Translations under genes and position numbers: made by a program
Shown: one piece after another, positions 13,659 to 18,764 of the stretch
Numbering within the stretch: the stretch's first letter is position 1
Layout: each line of letters starts with the position of its first letter
Assembly (NCBI GenBank): GCA_026692885.1
Contig: JAPLNJ010000271.1
Span: 1 to 18,764 of the forward strand
Source of the DNA: Planctomycetota bacterium
GTDB taxonomy: Bacteria > Planctomycetota > Planctomycetia > Pirellulales > Pirellulaceae
Direction of reading: 5' to 3'
DNA length: 18,764 bases
The notes under the pieces: model-generated
What the model saw: only the letters and a program-made list of their open reading frames with translations
What the model was told of the DNA's origin: nothing
Databases searched by the model: none

Positions 13659-14542
13659 ACCGAGAGCAAGACAACGTGCAGTGGATTCCGATCGACAAGA
13701 TCACCGTCCCCAATCCCCGCACGCGGGGCAAGAAGAAGTTCAAGCAGATCATCGCCAACATCGCCGAGATTGGCTTGAAGAAGCCGATCACCGTGGCCGA
13801 GTACCGGAGCGTCGACGGCGAAACTCGGTACCTGTTGGGCTGTGGGCAGGGCCGACTGGAAGCGTACCAGAGCTTGGGTGAGACCGAGATCCCGGCGATC
13901 GTGATCGAGGCGACCAAGGTGGAATTGATGTTGATCAGCCTGATCGAGAACCTGGCTCGGCGTCAGCCAACCACGATGGAACATGCCCGGAAAATCGCCG
14001 ACATGAAGGATCGGGGCGACTCTCCCGCGGACATTGCCCGTAAGGCGGGGCTGGATGTCTCCTACGTCAACGGGATCTTGAAGCTCCTGACCAAAGGTGA
14101 AGAGCGACTGCTGCGGGCCGTCGAAAAGGAACAGATGCCGCTGAGTGTCGCCATCACGATTGCGAGTTCCAACGACGCAGCGGTTCAGCACGCCTTGGCG
14201 GATGCCTACGAAAAGAAGCAGTTGCGCGGCAAGGCGTTGCTGCGAGTCCGCCGCCTGGTCGAGGAACGGCGTAGCCGAGGCAAAGCACTTCACCGGGGAG
14301 TGCCGTGTCGCGGCAGCGGCGAAGTGTCGTCGGAGCAGCTCCTCAAGGTGTACCGCGAAGAGACGGCCCGGCAGACAGCCGTGGTCCAGAAAGCGAAGCA
14401 CTGCGAGACGAAGCTCGTGTTCGCCGTGTCGGCCTTGAAACAACTATTCCAGGACGACAACTTCACAACCCTCCTGCGAGCCGAGTCACTGAATTCCCTA
14501 CCGCAGTACCTCGCTGCCCAAATCCACGGAGAGGCTTGCTGA
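13655..14542 (+). CDS. ParB/RepB-like protein, first of a tandem pair
   Basis: A 295-residue member of the ParB/RepB/Spo0J family. Residues 8-100 are the ParB N-terminal domain (WIPIDKITVPNPRTR, GLKKPITV, LLGCGQGRLEAYQSLGETEI, LISLIENLARRQPT). GCGQGRLEA occupies the place of the GERRxxA nucleotide-binding box. Residues 120-146 (DSPADIARKAGLDVSYVNGI) are a helix-turn-helix for site-specific DNA binding. The C-terminal 80 residues are helical. Plasmid partition normally pairs ParB with a ParA ATPase, but no ParA is present here. The gene starts inside the recombinase stop codon and ends 1 nt before a second ParB-like gene, so the three form one unit and probably act together on recombination sites rather than on partition. 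Confidence 0.82.
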   Translation: MNREQDNVQWIPIDKITVPNPRTRGKKKFKQIIANIAEIGLKKPITVAEYRSVDGETRYLLGCGQGRLEAYQSLGETEIPAIVIEATKVELMLISLIENLARRQPTTMEHARKIADMKDRGDSPADIARKAGLDVSYVNGILKLLTKGEERLLRAVEKEQMPLSVAITIASSNDAAVQHALADAYEKKQLRGKALLRVRRLVEERRSRGKALHRGVPCRGSGEVSSEQLLKVYREETARQTAVVQKAKHCETKLVFAVSALKQLFQDDNFTTLLRAESLNSLPQYLAAQIHGEAC

Positions 14543-14543
14543 C

Positions 14544-15434
14544 ATGGTCAACCGCGTACGCCTAGCATGTGAAACCAGCATCATCTCGGTCCCACTGGCG
14601 AGCATTCTGCCAGTGCGGAAACTCAGTCCGGCTATTAGCAAGACCGACAAGTACCGCCGCATCGCGGCCTCAGTTCGGGAGGTTGGAATCATCGAACCGC
14701 TGATCGTGTATCCCCAAGCCAACGGCAGCACCCAGTACATCCTGCTGGACGGGCACGTCCGCTTGGCCATACTCAAGGAAATGGGACTGGAGAAGGTCAA
14801 CTGCCTCGTGGCGCTGGACAACGATGCCTTCACGTATAACCACAAGGTCAGTCAACTTTCGGCGATCCAGGAGCACTTCATGATCATGGAGGCCATCCGG
14901 CAGGGTGTTTCCGAAGAGCGGATCGCTAAGACGCTGGCTGTGGATGTCGGCGCGATCCGGCGGAAACGTGACCTGCTGGACGGCATCTGCCCGGAGGCAG
15001 TGCAACTGCTGAAGGAGAAGCGGGCGTCCGCCGGCGCCTTCCGCGAGATGCGGAAGGTTAAGCCCATGCGTCAGATTGAAATGGCCGAACTCATGGTCGC
15101 TGCCAACAACTTCTCGGCGAGTTATGCCCGGTGTCTTCTGGCTGCCACGCCCCAGGAACAGCTGCTGGAGCCTGACAAGCCCAAAGACGTGGGGGGGCTA
15201 AGCCCGGAAGACATGTCGCGCATGGAGCGGGAGATGGAGAATCTCGGTCAAGATCTGCGATCGGTCGAAGAGTCCCACGGCCGGAACGTGCTGAATCTGG
15301 TCCTGGTCGTCGGCTACCTGAAGAAACTGCTGGACAACGCCCGGGTGGTCCGCTACCTGTCCCAGCACAACGCGGAGATTCTGGCCGAGTTCCAGACGAT
15401 CGTCGAGACGAAGAGCCTGGGAGCCGGTGAGTAG
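14544..15434 (+). CDS. ParB N-terminal/RepB C-terminal-like protein, second of the pair
   Basis: A 296-residue protein that parallels its upstream neighbour in layout. It has a ParB N-terminal domain (16-100: IISVPLASILPVRKL, VGIIEPLIVYP, YILLDGHVRLAILKEMG), a helix-turn-helix (123-145, SEERIAKTLAVDVGAIRRKR), and a helical C-terminal region (150-290) matching 'plasmid partitioning protein RepB C-terminal' proteins. LLDGHVRLAI replaces the GERR box. ATG 14544 lies 1 nt after the previous stop, implying coupling. The two proteins are too different to be a recent duplication and may form a heterodimer. Their function with the recombinase is not established as far as I know. Confidence 0.8.
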   Translation: MVNRVRLACETSIISVPLASILPVRKLSPAISKTDKYRRIAASVREVGIIEPLIVYPQANGSTQYILLDGHVRLAILKEMGLEKVNCLVALDNDAFTYNHKVSQLSAIQEHFMIMEAIRQGVSEERIAKTLAVDVGAIRRKRDLLDGICPEAVQLLKEKRASAGAFREMRKVKPMRQIEMAELMVAANNFSASYARCLLAATPQEQLLEPDKPKDVGGLSPEDMSRMEREMENLGQDLRSVEESHGRNVLNLVLVVGYLKKLLDNARVVRYLSQHNAEILAEFQTIVETKSLGAGE

Positions 15435-15550
15435 GTTCGGTTGTCGTCCTTGTCTTGGGCTTGGCGCTGGTGTTCAACGCCCACCGGGACTCCCATACCT
15501 GGCCACTACCTTGACGCTGAGGCACGGCGGGGCGTAGTCGCCTCGTTCGG

Positions 15551-16252
15551 CTAGGGCCGTTTGAGCTGCGTCTTGGCCTTCGACCGCCACTCTCGGCCGG
15601 TGCCGTGATGATTTCCGTCCGCTTCCTCCATCTGCCTCGACACTTTGGCGCTGAGCGATGCGAACGACTTGGTCACCGTCCGCATTGCGGCCTGGACTTC
15701 AGGGTCAAGGTCCGATGGCCGGACCGTGACCTTGTCTTCGTCTGCGTCTGCGAATCGTTCAGACCATCGGCGCCAGGCTACTGCGAAACCCTGCAGCTGC
15801 AGCAGCACTCCTGCCGCGTCATCGGCAACGTACGGCTTTCGTCCACCCTTCCACGGGCGCTTAAGTTCCCGCTTGAGTTCGGCCACAATCCGTGGATCTG
15901 GCCAGTCACCGTGGATCATCTTGCTCTGGATCTGAAAGCGCTTCCGCTTGTCGTCGATCTTGAGCAGATGCGAGATTGCTGTTAGCCCAACGACTCGGCC
16001 GTGCTGCTGACATTGGGTGCACAGTTGGTCGAGCGCGGGCTCGGTGTACCCGGTCTTGGGATTGGCGAACTTGCGCAGCGTACGGACCTGATGGGCGAGC
16101 AACCTGTATTGCTTGCAGACGCCCCTCATGTCGGCCCAGCGTCTTGCACCAGGCTCGTGCTCTTCCGAGAGCTGCCTGCCCAGCTGGTGGTACTTTCGTA
16201 GCTTCCCGATTGCCGCTTGTACCTCAGCTGGGGTCGGTTCCTTTTTTGCCAT
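15551..16252 (-). CDS. Hypothetical protein, 233 residues
   Basis: I do not recognise this family. The protein is basic and mostly helical, beginning MAKKEPTPAEVQAAIGKLRK. A CTQCQQHG motif near the middle has two Cys but no second pair, so a zinc site is doubtful. Arg/Lys-rich stretches (KRKRFQIQSK, ELKRELKRPWKGGRK) suggest nucleic-acid binding. I chose ATG 16252; an in-frame TTG at 16264 is also possible. No strong Shine-Dalgarno is seen. It converges on the ParB-like operon, with 116 bp between the stops and no evident terminator. Likely accessory cargo. Confidence 0.6.
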   Translation of the reverse strand: MAKKEPTPAEVQAAIGKLRKYHQLGRQLSEEHEPGARRWADMRGVCKQYRLLAHQVRTLRKFANPKTGYTEPALDQLCTQCQQHGRVVGLTAISHLLKIDDKRKRFQIQSKMIHGDWPDPRIVAELKRELKRPWKGGRKPYVADDAAGVLLQLQGFAVAWRRWSERFADADEDKVTVRPSDLDPEVQAAMRTVTKSFASLSAKVSRQMEEADGNHHGTGREWRSKAKTQLKRP

Positions 16253-16554
16253 GGTCGGTTCCAACGAAGTTCGGGTTGATCGGCGCCGGGATCGTCCGCC
16301 GGAGCCTGGACCGTCACAGTCTAGCCCCGACTCGTCGATGAATCTACATTCTCGATGGATTTCACCCCGATGACACGTTGTTCACGTCGGCAAGGTTCCT
16401 GGCAACGAACATCATTTGGCTCCGGGCCTGGAAACCCGGGTGCTGCGCTGACGTGTCGATAAACCGACATTGCAGGGCGCCCCCTGGAGTTGACTTGGGC
16501 ACGTCAGCTGGTCCGCGTCCGGCGGGTCCATCTCCCTCGGTGGCGTCAATGGTC
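16253..16554. other. Divergent intergenic region without a recognised gene
   Basis: This separates a minus-strand gene from the plus-strand gene at 16671. It contains no convincing frame. The promoter-like element is at its right end and is listed separately. Confidence 0.4.
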
Positions 16555-16583
16555 TTCACAGTTGAAAGCGTTTTCAACATAAT
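16555..16583 (+). promoter_or_regulatory. Candidate promoter with palindromic operator between the boxes
   Basis: TTCACA (16555-16560) and CATAAT (16578-16583) are 17 bp apart. The spacer is almost exactly filled by the palindrome GTTGAAA-GCGT-TTTCAAC (16561-16578), an arrangement typical of a repressor site. It lies 88 bp before the gene at 16671. The boxes are imperfect, so the call rests on the spacing plus the palindrome. Confidence 0.5.
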
Positions 16584-16670
16584 GTTGGGATCAGCGACGC
16601 ATCATCGGCATTCCAGAGGAATACCTGGGATGGAAATGATTCCGCCCGGTCAGCAGAAACGAGTTGGAAT

Positions 16671-17135
16671 ATGACAACATCGGCCATCCATGATCCGCGT
16701 ACGAACATCGAAGCTCGAAGCCAGCGAATCGGAGATTTTCTTCGGCGGCAGGCCCATCTGGCACACCTGCTCGTGGTGTGGGGTGGCGGCCGCGAAATTG
16801 TGTTTCAGGCACTGCCGGACCCAGACGCAGCGTTCGAGATCCTGCGGGAGTCGCTCCGGCAGAGGCCACTGGCGCCGGACCTTGCTAGGACGCCGACGAG
16901 TTCAGTTCCGGTATGTTTCAGGCGGCTCGAAAACCAGACCCTGGCATGTATCCGCGGGCTACAAAAAGCAGGGCTTGAATTCGTGATCTGTTTCAAGATT
17001 GACGATCAAGCTGCGCGGATTGCGTATGAGGTCCATCCCTCACGTCACAGTTTCGGGACGGACCTCGTGACGCTGCTGGAGCAGGCGAAACGGTCCAGAC
17101 ACGAATGCGCAGGGATCGTCGTTGATTGGCGGTAG
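16671..17135 (+). CDS. Hypothetical protein, 154 residues
   Basis: No family recognised. The sequence looks like a compact soluble alpha/beta protein: LRRQAHLAHLLVVWGGGREI, a helix DAAFEILRESLRQRPL, then GLQKAGLEFVICFKIDDQAA and a final LVTLLEQAKRSR helix. There is no signal peptide or membrane segment. ATG 16671 has only a weak GGA ahead. It ends 29 bp before the next gene, which has a very strong Shine-Dalgarno, so the two are probably co-transcribed from the promoter-operator at 16555-16583. Confidence 0.6.
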   Translation: MTTSAIHDPRTNIEARSQRIGDFLRRQAHLAHLLVVWGGGREIVFQALPDPDAAFEILRESLRQRPLAPDLARTPTSSVPVCFRRLENQTLACIRGLQKAGLEFVICFKIDDQAARIAYEVHPSRHSFGTDLVTLLEQAKRSRHECAGIVVDWR

Positions 17136-17164
17136 TAAAAACATAACAGCAAGGAGGTGACGTG

Positions 17165-18031
17165 ATGCCACAGGGAAAGAACGGCTCGGCAAAACGGGGC
17201 CGACAACAGTCAGGCGAAGTCATGGACCCGATTCAGGAGTACTTGCGGCTGGATGCGGAACAAAATCCCCCGCCGCCTCCGCCACCGCCGCCGGCCAGTC
17301 CGCTTCGTCAGTCGCAGTTCCTTCTTCAGCAGTTCTTCCCGGCCCTTATGTCGTTGGCGGTCGACTTTCAGGACCTAGAGGCGGAAGCGTTTTTCCGTTA
17401 TCTGGAACACTTGATGAGGGAGTCGGGGAATCCGACGGACCCGATCGAACGGATGATGATCGAACAGATCGCCCTCGCTCATTTCCGCATTGCACTGCTG
17501 CACAGTTATGCGGCAGGGACGGCAGACAAGGATGTGGTCGAAGTCTACACAGGTTCGGCCGTCCGCTTGACCGGCGAGTTCCGGCGATTGGTGCTAGCCC
17601 TGCGGGAGTACCGCGATCCAGCCGCCACGACGAGGAAGGAAAGGTCGGAAGATCGGAGCCGTGCCCGTGAGCAGATTCCCAAGCCTGCTCCGTCACCTGC
17701 GGCTCCGATCGACGATGATGGGCAGACGCCACAAGGTAAAGGAATAAATCATCGTGACACCGAACAAGGAAGTAACGTCGGACCCAGTGCCGAGTCCAAA
17801 ACAGCCGCTAAACCCACGACGAGTGGCGGCCGGACGCCGCAATCAAATGCGGCGTGGACCGATTACGGAGGAGGGACGCGAACGCCTGCGCCGTTCAGCC
17901 CTGCACAACCGTCCGTGGCAAAAGTCAACGGGGCCACGAACGGCCGAGGGAAAGGCAAAGGCGGCCTTGAACGGCGAAAAAGGACGAAAGGGGGCGAAGT
18001 CCGTGAGGCGGTTGCGAGCAGAGTTGGCTGA
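17165..18031 (+). CDS. Hypothetical protein with polyproline run, overlapping the next gene
   Basis: A 288-residue frame. A near-consensus Shine-Dalgarno AAGGAGGTGA (17151-17160) sits ahead of both GTG 17162 and ATG 17165; spacing favours the ATG. Residues 35-43 are nine prolines. Residues 48-150 are a helical domain (QSQFLLQQFFPALMSLAVDF, FFRYLEHLMRESGNPTDPIE, AVRLTGEFRRLVLALREYR) of a type I recall as planctomycete hypothetical proteins. From about residue 150 on it is disordered and charged. The last 93 codons lie opposite the next gene in another frame on the same strand, so the true C-terminal sequence may be shaped by that overlap. No function is known to me. The polyproline run would slow ribosomes and depend on EF-P. 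Confidence 0.65.
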   Translation: MPQGKNGSAKRGRQQSGEVMDPIQEYLRLDAEQNPPPPPPPPPASPLRQSQFLLQQFFPALMSLAVDFQDLEAEAFFRYLEHLMRESGNPTDPIERMMIEQIALAHFRIALLHSYAAGTADKDVVEVYTGSAVRLTGEFRRLVLALREYRDPAATTRKERSEDRSRAREQIPKPAPSPAAPIDDDGQTPQGKGINHRDTEQGSNVGPSAESKTAAKPTTSGGRTPQSNAAWTDYGGGTRTPAPFSPAQPSVAKVNGATNGRGKGKGGLERRKRTKGGEVREAVASRVG

Positions 18032-18104
18032 GATTGATAGGTTGGTCCGCATGATGGCGACCTGCCGAGAACTGCTGACCGAGCCCGAACGTGCGGCGTA
18101 CTGA
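17754..18104 (+). CDS. Small basic protein with STGPRTAEGK motif
   Basis: A 116-residue basic protein with RVAAGRRN, GPITEEGRERLRRSAL, RPWQKSTGPRTAEGKAKAAL and a C-terminal helix (SVRRLRAELAEIDRLVRMMA). The TGPRTxEGKA block is a common signature in planctomycete proteins of unknown function and resembles a short nucleic-acid-binding module. The start is GTG 17754 with GTAAAGGA about 10 nt ahead; ATG 17847 is an alternative but would drop the RVAAGRRN block. It overlaps the preceding gene by 278 nt in a different frame. The motif and the good start signal argue that both frames are used. Confidence 0.6.
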   Translation: MTPNKEVTSDPVPSPKQPLNPRRVAAGRRNQMRRGPITEEGRERLRRSALHNRPWQKSTGPRTAEGKAKAALNGEKGRKGAKSVRRLRAELAEIDRLVRMMATCRELLTEPERAAY

Positions 18105-18764
18105 TCAGCCAGTGGTAGACGCATCGGCTTCAGAACTGCGGGTCGAGGTGCCTGGCTCTTGACACACGGCCGCATGTTCGGGCGGCGGCACGGGGAGATG
18201 AGCAGCGGCGCGTGCTTGACCGGCGAACCCTTGGGCTTGGCGCTGCGGGCGAGCCGGTCCCCTGCCGCCCTGGATCAGCTTCATGCTTCGCCGAAGCAGG
18301 GTTAACGTGAACGCCGGTGCGCATGGCTAAGAACGACCAAATGTAAATCTGAGGGCCTTAATCTGGCCCAAATGCGCGCAACGGCGACTTTGGCCTAGCT
18401 CAAACGCCGAATCGGGGACCTTACCCCTCCCCTAATGCCGAATCAGGGACCTTGCCCCTGCCTTTCCGCCGGGGCGTCATCCATCATCTTCTCCGGTTTT
18501 TTGCAGGGTTTTTGCACTCGGCAGCAGCCAAGCTGGGCCACGACGGCGGGAAACGCCTTGATTTCCGGTGCCGCCCCGCCTGAAGGGTCGTGCGCGTATT
18601 GTAAGACTTTGGCGTCGTGATACACCACAAGGAGAAATGCCAATAGCCTGCTTCTTCGAGTTGCTGGGCAGTTCCGCAGCACGCTCCCAATGCCATCATC
18701 CTGGGTGGCGTGGGGCTGGTCGGACTGCGCGGTGGGATCGAATCATTCCCGTGGTCGTGTTCAG
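18105..18764. other. Right-end region with no supported gene
   Basis: I find no frame I would annotate. Short frames on both strands at 18440-18700 have no recognisable domain. The sequence includes the direct repeat at 18406-18462 and may be the intergenic part of a further gene cut by the window edge. Confidence 0.4.
18406..18462. repeat. Direct repeat GCCGAATCxGGGACCTTxCCCC, two copies
   Basis: Copies at 18406-18432 and 18437-18462 differ at a few positions and are spaced 31 bp apart. Each contains GGGACCTT followed by CCCCT, which gives a short internal GGGG/CCCC inverted repeat. Probably a dispersed intergenic repeat; no link to a gene is visible. Confidence 0.65.

Noticed and set aside
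13610..14443. 277-codon minus-strand open frame
   Set aside because: Antisense to the first ParB-like gene, whose domains are clear.
15091..15525. 144-codon minus-strand frame
   Set aside because: Mostly antisense to the second ParB-like gene; Pro/Ser/Arg-rich with no conserved feature.
18443..18682. 79-codon minus-strand frame at the right end
   Set aside because: Two overlapping frames of similar length compete, neither with a motif or ribosome-binding site.

Overview
The window reads as planctomycete DNA (Planctomycetota, probably a Gemmatales- or Pirellulales-like bacterium). This is inferred from the protein types and intergenic style: a DUF1580 protein, a serine recombinase followed by two ParB/RepB-like proteins, a protein with the 'STGPRTAEGK' motif, a PIG-L deacetylase, and intergenic hairpin repeats of the kind I associate with these genomes. 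No rRNA, intact tRNA or CRISPR array is visible.

Layout. 1-2800 is a sparse, repeat-rich stretch. It holds the tail of an unknown gene, a PIG-L deacetylase on the minus strand, a decayed PAS sensor fragment next to a 12-G run, and several hairpin repeats. 2675-3542 is a HicA/HicB-type toxin-antitoxin pair behind a plausible sigma70 promoter. At 3635-3735 (minus strand) lies the 3' half of a tRNA-Pro(TGG) gene with its terminator but no 5' half. That is the expected footprint of an element integrated in a tRNA gene, and it marks a probable left boundary.

3740-10414 looks like the replication module of that element. It contains short direct repeats, a winged-helix protein, a DUF1580 protein whose Shine-Dalgarno sequence is buried in a perfect 12-bp stem, a 924-residue primase-helicase-like protein, and a family A DNA polymerase translationally coupled to it. 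The polymerase has an N-terminal TubC-like docking domain. A cluster of GTCGCGGCAG repeats follows and could be an origin. 10415-11400 is decayed sequence with an IS21 IstB remnant.

11402-15434 is a second mobile module: a winged-helix protein, a serine recombinase broken by a frameshift near 13040, and two tandem ParB/RepB-like proteins with almost no spacing. 15551-18104 holds four genes of unknown function. The last two overlap by 278 nt in different frames. The final 660 bases carry a direct repeat and no gene I can support.

The best candidates for an under-described system are the tRNA-associated polymerase/primase replicon with its hairpin-controlled DUF1580 gene, and the recombinase-ParB-ParB cassette.
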